Shown in pieces: positions 25,620 through 35,371 of a DNA stretch of 61,370 nt. The stretch covers positions 29,231 through 90,600 of the forward strand of contig NZ_SVFW01000009.1 of the NCBI RefSeq assembly GCF_015056685.1, read 5' to 3'. The notes under the pieces were generated by a model, which did no database searches, was not told the origin of the DNA, and worked only from the letters and a program-made list of their open reading frames with translations. Position numbers and translations under genes: made by a program. Origin of the DNA: Butyrivibrio sp. Lineage in GTDB: Bacteria; Bacillota; Clostridia; Lachnospirales; Lachnospiraceae. Each line of letters begins with the position of its first letter. Within the stretch, counting starts at the first letter, position 1.

Positions 25620-27005
25620 TTATCTGAAATCTCTGGCAGTAACTCTTCCCTTCTCCTGTCCTGTAAGTCTTTTAGCCTTCAAAAGTCTCTTGTTATAGTA
25701 CATTGCGTCATCCGCTTTTTTCACTACATCTTCAAACTTAGTGCCATCTTCAGGACAACGCGCATATCCGGCACTTATGGATGCATTTAGCTTTATCTCT
25801 CCTATTGTCACTTCTCTTCCTACATTTTCGCGCATCCTGGCAATAACACCCTCAAAGAACTTCCTGTCATGGGTGCCATGGATAACCACTACAAATTCAT
25901 CTCCGCCTATTCTAAAAGCCCTGTCTTTTTCACGAATGCTGTTCTGAAGCCTCTTGGCAACAATATTTAGAAGTGCATCGCCTGTTTCGTGGCCATATGT
26001 ATCATTTACCTGTTTAAAATCGTTAAGGTCAATATAGATAAGGCCATATGGAAGCTTTTTCTTGGAAAGCTCTTCCATATGTTCCTGGTAACTTCTTGGA
26101 TTGTAAAGATTCGTCAGCGCATCTCTGTAAGACATGACTTCCAGCTCTTTTGCGTTGGCCTGAAGAGATGTATAAGCTGCAACAAGCATCGCCAGAAGAA
26201 TACTTATCATAACAACTAATATCAGTACACCAGCAATCTCATAAAGCTCCATCCAGTTGCCCATAGGAGCAATAGAAAGTGTCCAGTAACTTCCTCCTAC
26301 AGTGCTTATCATGGCTTCCACAGGCGCTGCAAGCGCTCTTTCAGAATACTCCATGATGATCTGTGTCTTACCTGTTACAACATCAGTACCTGTAAGCTTA
26401 TATTCATAGTTTTCTTCTGCCAGACCTTTAGTATTTACTTCCGACAGGAAATTGGAAAGATTTATAGTAACTGAAGCAAAGCCCCAGAAGTTATCGGTAG
26501 TTTTTTCATCACCTAAATAGATTGGCCTTCTGATGATAATGCCATAATTCCCATCAGAAAGATTGACCGGAGTCATTATGATACCCACGCCGGTATTCCT
26601 ACTGTTATCCGCATGGATCTTATTCTGAGAATCACTAAACAGATCTATTCTTTCAGATACTCCGCTATTCATAGGATACAAATAGCTGATAACACCATTG
26701 GGCGCAAGGGTTATATCAACCACATCGATATTATCATCAAAGAGCGCTTCACCTATCTTTTGGAATTCTTCCTGGGTTATCTCTCCGTTACTGCTTCTGA
26801 CCTGAATTTCCAGGATGCGTGTGATGTACTCCCTGTTTTTAATTTCAGTCTGGATTCTATTTGCGATAGATTCCGCAATAAAAGTAGCCCTTTCTCGCCT
26901 AATCCTTGAAGTATTAGTCAAAAAGGCCATTGCCAACAATGTTGTTATTATTAGTGAGATTGCAAAAGTGATAAGTCCTAATCTGATGCTACGTTTTTTG
27001 GACAT
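25620..27005 (-). CDS. Membrane sensor diguanylate cyclase (CHASE-like sensor, GGDEF)
   Basis: 461 residues. A membrane helix (10-30), an extracellular sensor of about 230 residues with CHASE-like features (ITLAPNGVISYLYPMNSG, FWGFASVTINLSNFL), a second helix (about 265-290) and an intact GGDEF domain (YRDALTNLYN, LIYIDLNDFKQVNDTYGHETGD, FRIGGDEFVVV). It makes c-di-GMP from two GTP. No RxxD product-inhibition motif is obvious just before the signature. First gene of a three-gene operon, downstream of the leuS terminator. Confidence 0.93.
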   Translation of the reverse strand: MSKKRSIRLGLITFAISLIITTLLAMAFLTNTSRIRRERATFIAESIANRIQTEIKNREYITRILEIQVRSSNGEITQEEFQKIGEALFDDNIDVVDITLAPNGVISYLYPMNSGVSERIDLFSDSQNKIHADNSRNTGVGIIMTPVNLSDGNYGIIIRRPIYLGDEKTTDNFWGFASVTINLSNFLSEVNTKGLAEENYEYKLTGTDVVTGKTQIIMEYSERALAAPVEAMISTVGGSYWTLSIAPMGNWMELYEIAGVLILVVMISILLAMLVAAYTSLQANAKELEVMSYRDALTNLYNPRSYQEHMEELSKKKLPYGLIYIDLNDFKQVNDTYGHETGDALLNIVAKRLQNSIREKDRAFRIGGDEFVVVIHGTHDRKFFEGVIARMRENVGREVTIGEIKLNASISAGYARCPEDGTKFEDVVKKADDAMYYNKRLLKAKRLTGQEKGRVTARDFR

Positions 27006-27139
27006 TCATACCTCCAAATAAGAGCTGTTCACAAAATCCCGTGCCATTTTTACCTATACATAGTAATTATATCATACTTTTGCATCAAAAATATTTCAGT
27101 CAACTGTCTATACGGAATAGATTCATTATTAAATTTGCT

Positions 27140-27190
27140 AAAAAAAGAATCAGCCCACAGATTTTTTATTCTGTCAGCTGATTCTTTTTC
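27140..27190. terminator. Terminator downstream of leuS
   Basis: AAAAAAGAATCAGC pairs with GCTGATTCTTTTT across a 20-nt loop; on the minus strand the stem is followed by a T-run. It separates leuS from the c-di-GMP operon. Confidence 0.85.
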
Positions 27191-27231
27191 GCAGTATCTA
27201 AGTTCGAACTCAAATACAATATTATATTTAA

Positions 27232-29661
27232 TTATTTAACAACGATATTTACGATACGACCGGGAACATAAATCTCTTTTACAATGTTCTTACCTTCAAG
27301 TTTGTCTGCGATAAGCTCTTTACCCTTGGCAATTACTTCATCCTTAGGATCTTCCTTGCCAATTGCAAGAGTTGCCTTAACCTTACCATTGATCTGAACA
27401 GCAATCTCCACTGTGTCTTCTACGCACTTAGCCTCGTCATAGGTTGGCCACGCTTCATAAGCAATTGTGTCATCATGACCAAGGATCTGCCACATTTCTT
27501 CACCAATATGTGGGCAAATGCATGAAAGCATCTTAATAAAGTTCTCAGCGTACTCTCTTGGACAGCTTCCCTCTTTGTAAACAGCATTAACAAAGATCAT
27601 CATCTGTGCAATGGCTGTATTAAATGCCAAAGCCTCGAAGTCATTTGTTACTTTCTTTACAGTCTGATGATAAACTTTTTCAAGATTACCATTGTTTTCA
27701 TCTGTGATATTGCTCTCTTCAGTGAAGAATGAATATACACGGTTAAGGAACTTTCTCGCTCCTGTTACGTTATTGGAATTCCATGGCTTTGACACTTCCA
27801 AAGGTCCCATGAACATCTCATAGAGTCTCAAAGTATCTGCACCATATTCCTCAACGATATCACTTGGATTAACAACAAATTCAGGGAAACGCTTACCCAT
27901 CTTGATGCCGTTTTCACCAAGGATCATTCCCTGATGTACAAGCTTCTTAAATGGCTCTTTTACAGGAGAAAGGCCCTTGCTGTATAAGAAGCGGTTCCAA
28001 ATACGTGAATACAACAAATGTCCAACTGCATGCTCAGGACCACCCACATAAAGGTCAACAGGCATCCAGTGCTTAAGAAGTTCCTGATTGGCAAACTCCT
28101 TGTCATTGTCAGGGTCGATATATCTCATGTAGTACCATGAAGATCCGGCTGAACCAGGCATTGTTGAAGTTTCTCTTGTGCCCTTAAGTCCGTTCTTATC
28201 ATAATGCTTCCACTCAGTTGCATTCTCAAGAGGTGCCTGACCGCCATGTCCCTTATAGTCCTCAAGTTCAGGAAGTACTACAGGAAGTTCGCTGTCATCA
28301 AGGAACTGAATGCTTCCATCTTCCTTGTAAATACATGGAACAGGCTCACCCCAATAACGCTGTCTTGCAAAGATCCACTCACGGAAGTGGTAGTTAACTT
28401 TTTCTCTGGCAACGCCCATATCAACGAGCTTCTTTGTGATAGCTTTTTTAGCCTCTTCAACAGTCATTCCATTGAATTCTTCAGAATTCATAAGGATGCA
28501 GCCCTTACCGAGGTATTCTGTCTTTTCGAAAGCATGCTTTGTAACGTCTACAGTTCCTTCTGCATTGTTAATAACCTGAATAAGTGGAAGTCCATGAACT
28601 TCTGCATATTCAAAGTCTCTCTGATCATGAGTAGGAACAGCCATAACTGCACCTGTACCATAGCTTGCAAGTACGAAATCACCGATAAACAGTGGTACTT
28701 CTTTGCCATTTACAGGATTGATAGCATATATTCCCTTAAGAGGGCAACCTGACTTAGTCTTGTTAAGGTCTGTACGATCAAGATCGTTCTTCTTAAGAGT
28801 TTCATCGATATATGCCTGAACCTCTTCAGGATTCTCGACACGATCCATAAGACCCTTTACAATGTCTCCGTCCGGAGCAAGTACCATGAATGTAATACCG
28901 TAAATTGTCTCGATACAGGTTGTGAAGATAGAGAACTCTCCGCCGCCTACAATCTTAAAGTCAACTTCCACACCGGTTGACTTACCGATCCAGTTACGCT
29001 GGATTTCTTTTGTTGATTCAGGCCAGTCGATCTCGTTAAGGCCATCAAGAAGTTCTTCTGCAAAAGCCTGCTGGTCGATAACCCACTGTTTCATCATCTT
29101 TTTAACTACAGGGTATCCACCACGCTCAGACTTACCGTCGATAACTTCATCATTTGAAAGAACTGTTCCAAGCTCTTCGCACCAGTTAACCGGCATATCA
29201 ATGTGCTTGGCATATCCGGCTTCATATAACTTTTTAAATATCCACTGTGTCCACTTATAAAACTTAGGATCACTTGTTGCGATCATCTTGGACCAGTCAT
29301 AATCAAAACCAAGCTCTTTAAGCTGCTTGGAGAATGTCTGTATATTTTTCTCTGTAAAACCAGCAGGATGATTACCTGTTGTTACAGCATACTGCTCTGC
29401 AGGAAGTCCAAAAGAATCATATCCCATCGGATGCAAAACATTATATCCCTGCATACGCTTCATACGGGACATAATATCAGTAGCAGTATACCCTTCCGGA
29501 TGACCTGCATGTAGGCCTACTCCTGATGGATATGGAAACATATCCAATGCATAATATTTTGGCTTGGAAAAATCCCACACGTCTGTCTTAAATGTTTCGT
29601 GTTCTTCCCAATACTTCTGCCACTTAGGTTCAACTGCGTGATGGTTGTATACTTCTGACAT
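27232..29661 (-). CDS. leuS: Leucyl-tRNA synthetase
   Basis: 809 residues, class I synthetase charging tRNA-Leu. HIGH motif is LHAGHPEGY after FPYPSG; the KMSKS loop reads GIKMGKRFPEF, keeping both lysines. The editing insert CP1 is present (AVMAVPTHDQRD keeps the Asp), but the usual TTRPDT stretch reads TTCIET. The C-terminal anticodon and Leu-specific domains are complete. I use the ATG at 29661, preceded by AAAGGAGT, instead of the in-frame codon 17 residues upstream. No T-box leader is visible. Confidence 0.97.
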   Translation of the reverse strand: MSEVYNHHAVEPKWQKYWEEHETFKTDVWDFSKPKYYALDMFPYPSGVGLHAGHPEGYTATDIMSRMKRMQGYNVLHPMGYDSFGLPAEQYAVTTGNHPAGFTEKNIQTFSKQLKELGFDYDWSKMIATSDPKFYKWTQWIFKKLYEAGYAKHIDMPVNWCEELGTVLSNDEVIDGKSERGGYPVVKKMMKQWVIDQQAFAEELLDGLNEIDWPESTKEIQRNWIGKSTGVEVDFKIVGGGEFSIFTTCIETIYGITFMVLAPDGDIVKGLMDRVENPEEVQAYIDETLKKNDLDRTDLNKTKSGCPLKGIYAINPVNGKEVPLFIGDFVLASYGTGAVMAVPTHDQRDFEYAEVHGLPLIQVINNAEGTVDVTKHAFEKTEYLGKGCILMNSEEFNGMTVEEAKKAITKKLVDMGVAREKVNYHFREWIFARQRYWGEPVPCIYKEDGSIQFLDDSELPVVLPELEDYKGHGGQAPLENATEWKHYDKNGLKGTRETSTMPGSAGSSWYYMRYIDPDNDKEFANQELLKHWMPVDLYVGGPEHAVGHLLYSRIWNRFLYSKGLSPVKEPFKKLVHQGMILGENGIKMGKRFPEFVVNPSDIVEEYGADTLRLYEMFMGPLEVSKPWNSNNVTGARKFLNRVYSFFTEESNITDENNGNLEKVYHQTVKKVTNDFEALAFNTAIAQMMIFVNAVYKEGSCPREYAENFIKMLSCICPHIGEEMWQILGHDDTIAYEAWPTYDEAKCVEDTVEIAVQINGKVKATLAIGKEDPKDEVIAKGKELIADKLEGKNIVKEIYVPGRIVNIVVK

Positions 29662-29804
29662 GAACTTACTACTCCTTTTGTTTTTTTCATATGGATACGT
29701 AACTATGCTCAATTAATTACCACGAATCATGCATAGATACTAAAAAATTTTACCACAAGTTGGTCTTATGTCAAACGGAGAATACGCTTGTCTGTTATTG
29801 TCAT

Positions 29805-29832
29805 TTTTACGTGAACGTATTATCATTATAAT
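29805..29832 (+). promoter_or_regulatory. Promoter with an internal palindrome, for the 99-residue gene
   Basis: TTTTAC (29805-29810), 16 bp and TATAAT (29827-29832) form a promoter about 90 bp before the start at 29921. TACGT-GA-ACGTA (29808-29819) is a perfect dyad in the spacer, placed where a repressor would block polymerase. Confidence 0.45.
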
Positions 29833-29920
29833 ATAGATAAAATAGACTACATAAGAACATGATCTGTAATTTCATGCCACGAAGATAGATCATTATCAGA
29901 AAGAGCGAGGTGATAAAAAT

Positions 29921-30220
29921 ATGTATATAGCAATGCAATGTGCTGACAGTAACGGCACTCTGAACACCGAGATATGTACTTTCTACGGAATAAGATATGA
30001 CACCAGATACAGATCTGCTGTTATTTCAACAGAACACCTTAACCATGACTATGTCGTTCCCATGGATCCAAAGGATTATGAGAGCGCAGCAAACCAGATC
30101 ATGGAAGCCATGAAATCACATGCCAACATGATCAAAATAGAAAAAGGCATTGTCTGCCGCGGAAGAAAAGGCGAATCCAGACACGTTAATCCTCAGACAC
30201 TTACAATCGTTCCCATCTGA
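29921..30220 (+). CDS. Hypothetical protein, 99 residues
   Basis: Soluble small protein starting MYIAMQCADSNGTLNTEICTFY with a GCGAGGTG site. It is mixed alpha/beta by composition, with no membrane segment, and ends with HVNPQTLTIVPI. It is divergent from leuS and convergent with the DHHW gene. I do not recognise a family. Confidence 0.65.
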   Translation: MYIAMQCADSNGTLNTEICTFYGIRYDTRYRSAVISTEHLNHDYVVPMDPKDYESAANQIMEAMKSHANMIKIEKGIVCRGRKGESRHVNPQTLTIVPI

Positions 30221-30249
30221 TTGCCTTATTCTTCCATCATGTAAAAAAG

Positions 30250-31830
30250 TTAATTCGTCGACAATATCTGAATAAGCCAGTCTACATCCTGCATTGCCTT
30301 ATAATCGTTTCTTTCCACAGTCTGAATAACAAGCACATTGGCTGCCAGAATATCTCCGACTATTTCGTTTTTGTGCTCTCTATGCACAAAAGTACAGTGA
30401 TTGAAATCTTTTTTAATGAAATCAATCATATAATTTCTGTACGAATCGCCTATCATCACAAATCTTTGGTCATTTCCGCTGTCGCTTTCTGTCCTGTAAA
30501 TATTGGTAAAATGGGTAATGCCTTCCGTTTCCGCAAGCATAGTCACTTTTGTCTTGTAATAGGGATAATACTCATAAAAGGGCGCAAAGGAAGAAGCATC
30601 GAGGTTTGCCAGTTCTATCAGGTCTCCTCTTGCATCGTACTTGGTCTTATTCATTTTAAGAGATGATACGCTTTTTTGCGGCATACCGATAAGTCCATAC
30701 AAAGCCTGCGTTCCAACATATGCGCCTACATAGTTCCAGTGGCTGTCATATTTGTAATAGGGGTCATAGCTGCTTCTTACAGAAAGCATCTCATTTACGG
30801 GAAAAGAAACTCTGACACCCGTATTGGCCTTAATATAATCATAGAGCCTTGGAACTCTTTTATATGTATTTACCACATCCAGTGTCGGCATATATTCAGG
30901 GTAAACAGTGCTCTTGTTGGGCGCAATGATCATAGCAAACATTATCCCTCTTGCATCGCACATAGCCTGAAGAGTACTGAGCTTTTGGGCATAAAGAGCC
31001 ATATCTGCATCACTTAATATATTCGTTCCCAGATCATAGGGAGCTTCCTCAGGTCCATAGAGAAAAAGCCAGTCATATCGGCCCATAAGAGTCGTAAACA
31101 CTACGACAGGAGCCATATAACTTGCATCAACAAGCTTTTCCGTTTCATCTCCTTTTTTTGTTGCGTCACATCTTGTACAAAAATAATTTGTATATCCACC
31201 ACTTATATAGGTGGCATCCACAATCTCTTCCACCTGCCAGTCATGACCAAGGGCAGGAAGTTCTTCTTTTATAGTCTCATTAGTCTTGGTATTTAGTTTG
31301 ACCACGTATCCCGGGGTCTCACAACCAGGCTCTGCCTCTTCAATAATTTCATATAACTTCTCAAGAGCTTCTTCCTCTTTCTTTTTCTCTTCCTCTTCCT
31401 CTTTCCTTTTTTGTTCAGCTTTTTTATCAAGAAGATTTATAACTTTCTGGCTGCTGTAGGCTTTTTGTGTTCCGGACTTGGAAACTGCCAGAACAGCCAT
31501 TTCTTCCCTCTTATCCGTAACGTTATATAAAGCCTTCATCGCTGCAGGCTTTATCTCATCTTCATAGGGACTCTCAACGGCAGCATTTACCGATCTTCTG
31601 ACAGTTATTACCGAGCTTCTGAAGGGCGCCCTGTCTGCAAAATAATCAACGACCTTTTCCCCTGAGAGCGCAAGGTCCGATAAGTCAGTGATTTCAGTTT
31701 TTTCCCTCTTCTCACCGATGTCAAAATTCAGCCTGTTAAAAAGATCTGCATCTGCAATCTTTAATCCATACCAGGCTATAGATGGGATAAATAACACCAT
31801 AACAAAAACAGCAATAAAGAACTTTTTCAT
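30250..31830 (-). CDS. DHHW/AlgX-AlgJ-like SGNH protein, probable surface O-acetylation partner
   Basis: 526 residues: N-terminal signal anchor (1-25), an N-terminal SGNH-like segment (FADRAPFRSSVITVRR), a charged coiled region (about 135-155), a small insert with CTRC and GHDW around 200-220, and the C-terminal catalytic region (MIIAPNKSTVYPEYMP, YKYDSHWNYVGAYVG, VMIGDSYRNYM). D-S-H-W and G-D-S-Y correspond to the DHHW motifs of AlgJ/AlgX-type acetyltransferases. It lies 14 bp downstream of the MBOAT gene, the standard pairing for exporting acetyl groups to cell-surface polymers. Confidence 0.85.
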   Translation of the reverse strand: MKKFFIAVFVMVLFIPSIAWYGLKIADADLFNRLNFDIGEKREKTEITDLSDLALSGEKVVDYFADRAPFRSSVITVRRSVNAAVESPYEDEIKPAAMKALYNVTDKREEMAVLAVSKSGTQKAYSSQKVINLLDKKAEQKRKEEEEEKKKEEEALEKLYEIIEEAEPGCETPGYVVKLNTKTNETIKEELPALGHDWQVEEIVDATYISGGYTNYFCTRCDATKKGDETEKLVDASYMAPVVVFTTLMGRYDWLFLYGPEEAPYDLGTNILSDADMALYAQKLSTLQAMCDARGIMFAMIIAPNKSTVYPEYMPTLDVVNTYKRVPRLYDYIKANTGVRVSFPVNEMLSVRSSYDPYYKYDSHWNYVGAYVGTQALYGLIGMPQKSVSSLKMNKTKYDARGDLIELANLDASSFAPFYEYYPYYKTKVTMLAETEGITHFTNIYRTESDSGNDQRFVMIGDSYRNYMIDFIKKDFNHCTFVHREHKNEIVGDILAANVLVIQTVERNDYKAMQDVDWLIQILSTN

Positions 31831-31844
31831 GTCAGTCCCCTTTC

Positions 31845-33221
31845 CTAAAATTGGAAATATAAAAATGGATTATATGAACCTGCAATGATTTCTGTCATAG
31901 AAAGAATAAAAACAGTTATCGCCAAAATACCTTTGATATTTTCCCACAACATACTGCCTTTTCCGGAAGAGAGTTTCTTATCAATTCCCCCATAGACCGG
32001 AAATGATATTACAGATCCCACCAAAAGAGCTATCATAACTCTCATTGAAAGGTAGGAGAATACCGTATAAACCGAATTTCTTTTTGAAAACATTTCAGAT
32101 AAAAAAGACATTCCCTGTTCTATATTAACTGATCTGAACATGGCAAAACCGATGGTAACCATTGCCAGTGTATAAAGCCTGTTCAGGATTTTTACAGGAT
32201 TCTTCTTTAGAATTTTGCCTGTAAAAACTCTCTCAGATATAATCAGTAATCCGTTAAAAAGTCCCCAGGATAAAAATGTCCAGTTAGCTCCATGCCACAG
32301 ACCTGTAAGAGCAAATACGATTATATAATTAAGGACGAGCCTTAAGTTGCCGCATCTGCTGCCACCAAGGGGAATATAGACATATTCCTTAAACCAGTTG
32401 GACAATGAAATATGCCACCTTCGCCAAAACTCCTGAATGGATGTGGACGAATAGGGATGTTCAAAGTTTTCTTTGAACTCAAAGCCAAACATTTTTCCAA
32501 GTCCTATTGCCATGTCAGAGTAGCCGGAAAAATCAAAATAAAGCTGCAGGATATAGCATAAAGCCCCAAACCATGTAACCCCGGCGCCAAGGCCCTTTAT
32601 GTTAGTTCCCCATATAGCATCCACAGGCTCTGCCAGAGTATTTGCTATAAGTACTTTTTTCCCCATTCCAAAACAAAATCTGATAACACCGTCAAAAAAC
32701 TTATCACTTCCCACTTCTCTTTTTGAAAGCTGCTTTTCTATATCGCTGTATTTGACAATGGGGCCTGCAACCAGCTGCGGAAAAAGTGATACATAAAGTG
32801 AAAACCTTATAAAGCTCTTTTGAACTACGGCGTTACCCCTGTACACATCTATCACATATGACATTGACTGGAACATGTAAAAAGAAATACCAAGAGGAAG
32901 TACGATATCAGTGAAAGTATCTGCAAATTTGAAAAAAGAAAGTATCACGATGTCCAAGGCAACTGTAGGAATCAAGGCTATCCTGAAGCCTTTTCCTATG
33001 GCAATGCCTCCAAAAAAATTAATTACAAGCACTAAAAGCAAAAGGAAAAGATATCTGTAACCGCCCAGTCCATAGAATAAAATTGACGCTGCAAGCAGTA
33101 AAAGATTACTTGCCTTTATTCTTTTTTCATCATCATTTCTAAAAATGAAGCTGCTTAAGTAGTACAAAAAAAGAACAATCGGAAGAAATATCCACACAAA
33201 AAACACAGAGCTGAAAACCAT
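31845..33221 (-). CDS. MBOAT family O-acyltransferase (AlgI/DltB-like)
   Basis: 458 residues with about ten membrane helices. MVFSSVFFVWIFLPIVLFLYYL at the start, PLGISFYMFQSMSYVIDVYRG, EFWRRWHISLSNWFKEYVYIPLGGSR and the catalytic His in LTGLWHGANWTFLSWG are MBOAT/AlgI hallmarks. It passes acyl groups across the membrane to a partner protein, here probably the DHHW protein immediately downstream. The acceptor polymer cannot be read from the sequence; no alginate or teichoic acid genes are present in the window. Confidence 0.93.
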   Translation of the reverse strand: MVFSSVFFVWIFLPIVLFLYYLSSFIFRNDDEKRIKASNLLLLAASILFYGLGGYRYLFLLLLVLVINFFGGIAIGKGFRIALIPTVALDIVILSFFKFADTFTDIVLPLGISFYMFQSMSYVIDVYRGNAVVQKSFIRFSLYVSLFPQLVAGPIVKYSDIEKQLSKREVGSDKFFDGVIRFCFGMGKKVLIANTLAEPVDAIWGTNIKGLGAGVTWFGALCYILQLYFDFSGYSDMAIGLGKMFGFEFKENFEHPYSSTSIQEFWRRWHISLSNWFKEYVYIPLGGSRCGNLRLVLNYIIVFALTGLWHGANWTFLSWGLFNGLLIISERVFTGKILKKNPVKILNRLYTLAMVTIGFAMFRSVNIEQGMSFLSEMFSKRNSVYTVFSYLSMRVMIALLVGSVISFPVYGGIDKKLSSGKGSMLWENIKGILAITVFILSMTEIIAGSYNPFLYFQF

Positions 33222-33255
33222 TGCTGTCTCCTGTTTACTTTATAATAGTTTGTTT

Positions 33256-33639
33256 CTACTGCGTTATTTTATAAATCTCATTGCCATCTGCACTGTAATA
33301 AGCAAATGTAACTTTTTCAGGTCTTATTTTTGAATTAAGTTCTATTTCATCTTTTATGCTCTCTATCGTCTCTGACCAGGAATCCTCTGCTTCGAAAGCC
33401 TCTTTGATATATCCAAGCTTTTCATCATCAAAATCATCAACGAAATAATAGCTGTATATCAGGTCATTTCCCGATATCTCAATATCATAGTCAGAATACA
33501 CATCTCCACTTACTTCAAGAAATTCTTTTGTGGTATTTGTAATTTCTTCCTTTGCCATCTGAGAAGACATGAGTTTTTCAAGATTTTTGCCTGATCCAAG
33601 CATTGAGAGCATCATTATGATCATAAGTACTCTTTCCAT
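33256..33639 (-). CDS. DUF4854-like small protein
   Basis: 127 residues with a hydrophobic N terminus (MERVLMIIMMLSMLGSGKN) that may be a signal or anchor, and a body with YDIEISGNDLIYSYYF and VTFAYYSADGNEIY, which resembles the DUF4854 pattern of small exported Lachnospiraceae proteins. No lipobox Cys. It is upstream of the MBOAT gene on the same strand. Function unknown. Confidence 0.65.
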   Translation of the reverse strand: MERVLMIIMMLSMLGSGKNLEKLMSSQMAKEEITNTTKEFLEVSGDVYSDYDIEISGNDLIYSYYFVDDFDDEKLGYIKEAFEAEDSWSETIESIKDEIELNSKIRPEKVTFAYYSADGNEIYKITQ

Positions 33640-33691
33640 TTCTCCTGCCTTTCTGCGAAAGAAATATAATCGTCCTTAAAACCTCAATAAC

Positions 33692-33718
33692 CCCGGCTGC
33701 CTAAAAAAGGCAACCGGG
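33692..33718. other. GC-rich hairpin after the secreted protein gene
   Basis: CCCGGCTGCC and GGCAACCGGG face each other with a 7-nt loop. On the minus strand the T-run is in the loop rather than after the stem, so this is a weak terminator or an mRNA 3'-end stabiliser. Confidence 0.45.
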
Positions 33719-33728
33719 CTGGAAATAA

Positions 33729-35156
33729 TTATTCTAAACCTCTCTCTTCAACATTATCAAATTCTGCTACATAGCCAAAATCATCTGTAGATACTACTTC
33801 ATCAGGCTCTCCGTCGCCATTTTCATCTTCGGATGCTTCTACGCTATATACACCTACCGTAACATTAAACAATCCTTCATCTGTCTTCTCTATTCCGGCA
33901 GTTACCTGGTAATGAGTATTTTCATCACCTGAAGAGTCAAAAGTTGCTACATTAAGGCTGTTATCAATATTATTGTAATAACAAGGATTATTTTCAGTAT
34001 TATCATCGGTTACATATACATAATCCGGTCTTTCTGACACTGTATGATTACCAAATTCTCCGCTGTATGACTGTACCAAAACGGTGCCTTTATCAACTTG
34101 CCATGCAGCAGGATGAGCCCCCTCTATAACAGAAACTTTGTTTGTGATATGCTCTATTATCCATCCATCTTCATTTAAGTTGGTGTCTTCATCATGTCTT
34201 ACATAATCATCAGTTTTATCTACCAGATTATTCTCATTAAAGTCATAATTATATATTGCTGCGCCATAATTGCCTTTAGCATATTCCTGCCCCCTGACCA
34301 CATATAAATTTACCGGGGTCCTATTTTTGGCACTTACAACAGCAACTTTCTCAAGAGATTGCGCTCTTGCAAGTGCGTATCCATCATTTGCCGGATTTAC
34401 AGGCGCAGGTGCCGGATTTTCTCCTCCATTTCCTTCTTCCGGAGCTGCAGGAGCAGGATTTTCTCCTTCAGGTTCTGCAGGTGCAGGTGCCGGATTTACC
34501 TGTTCGTTATCTACAACAATAAATTCATATCCTGCTTCTTCATTATTGTTTTCTTCATTTCTTTCTATTACTACACTTCCGCCGCTTGCAGCTGCCTGAT
34601 GGACAGCCTTGGCAAGTTTTTGCGCAGCTTTATAATTATTTACACCCAAAGTTTTGGATGCCGAATAAATATCAGGCGTAATTACAATTGAGCTATCTGC
34701 AAGAGATGTTACGGTTACTCCCTTTTCATAGCATGTCGCCAGGGTAGGAGATGGTCTGTCCTCATCTTTTCCGCCTCCCACATAATGAACGTAATATGCA
34801 ACTATATCGTTGCCATAGGCTTCTGCAAGATCACTGTTAAGTGCCGCATAGGCTGAAGGATCAAAATAATCGTTGCAGGTCTTGCCTTCAAATATTCCAT
34901 AATTACAAAAATGACTAAACAGCGCTTCAAAACTGTCACCAAGTAAAGCCACAAGCTCAGGGTTCTGCTCTTTGTAATATTCATAATCAAAGATAGTTCT
35001 GACAGCAGCTTTCTGCGCATCTGTCAAAGTGCCATAACTAACGGCACTTGCATCTGTTGTCTCAGTAAGACCGGCTGCCATTGATGTCACCGGAGCTGCA
35101 ATCATAGTACCGGCAAACACAAAAGCCGCCGTAAGAGAAATCAAAACACGTTTCAT
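33729..35156 (-). CDS. Secreted protein with tandem Tyr/His-rich repeats and a Pro/Ala/Glu linker
   Basis: 475 residues: signal peptide (1-28), then two related about 38-residue units (FDYEYYKEQNPELVALLGDS... and FDPSAYAALNSDLAEAYGND..., both ending in H-x-x-G/YVHYVGGG), a central region, a Pro/Ala/Glu/Gly linker (about 195-245) and a C-terminal domain of about 200 residues. Repeats like these occur in many Lachnospiraceae extracellular proteins. No sortase motif. ATG at 35156 is behind AAGGGGG. Its promoter carries a candidate LytTR double box, which links it to the regulator at 39821. Confidence 0.8.
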   Translation of the reverse strand: MKRVLISLTAAFVFAGTMIAAPVTSMAAGLTETTDASAVSYGTLTDAQKAAVRTIFDYEYYKEQNPELVALLGDSFEALFSHFCNYGIFEGKTCNDYFDPSAYAALNSDLAEAYGNDIVAYYVHYVGGGKDEDRPSPTLATCYEKGVTVTSLADSSIVITPDIYSASKTLGVNNYKAAQKLAKAVHQAAASGGSVVIERNEENNNEEAGYEFIVVDNEQVNPAPAPAEPEGENPAPAAPEEGNGGENPAPAPVNPANDGYALARAQSLEKVAVVSAKNRTPVNLYVVRGQEYAKGNYGAAIYNYDFNENNLVDKTDDYVRHDEDTNLNEDGWIIEHITNKVSVIEGAHPAAWQVDKGTVLVQSYSGEFGNHTVSERPDYVYVTDDNTENNPCYYNNIDNSLNVATFDSSGDENTHYQVTAGIEKTDEGLFNVTVGVYSVEASEDENGDGEPDEVVSTDDFGYVAEFDNVEERGLE

Positions 35157-35205
35157 AAACAAATACCCCCTTAACAAATGAACGTTTTTTCTTTGCTGTT
35201 CAAAA

Positions 35206-35263
35206 ATTGTAGCATGAAAAACGCACCTGAAACCGACCGAATAGACTGTCATAATAACCGCTT
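35206..35263 (-). promoter_or_regulatory. Promoter with candidate LytTR double box for the secreted protein gene
   Basis: Minus strand: AAGCGGTTA (35263-35255), 12 bp, ATTCGGTCG (35242-35234), then exactly 22 bp to the -10 TACAAT (35211-35206). Nine-base direct repeats 21 bp apart are the usual LytTR-domain target layout. The promoter of the surface protein at 40662 has the same 9-12-9-22 geometry. Confidence 0.6.
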
Positions 35264-35371
35264 TAACATGCGTATCTATGCGGTTTATCGGCTTTTAAGA
35301 CTATGTTAAGAAAGTATTTATACACTTAATTTTCCGTTCATAAAATCACAAAATACAGACAGAAAGTTTTT

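Noticed and set aside
29662..29920. A T-box leader upstream of leuS
   Set aside because: The region is short and lacks the conserved T-box sequence and antiterminator.
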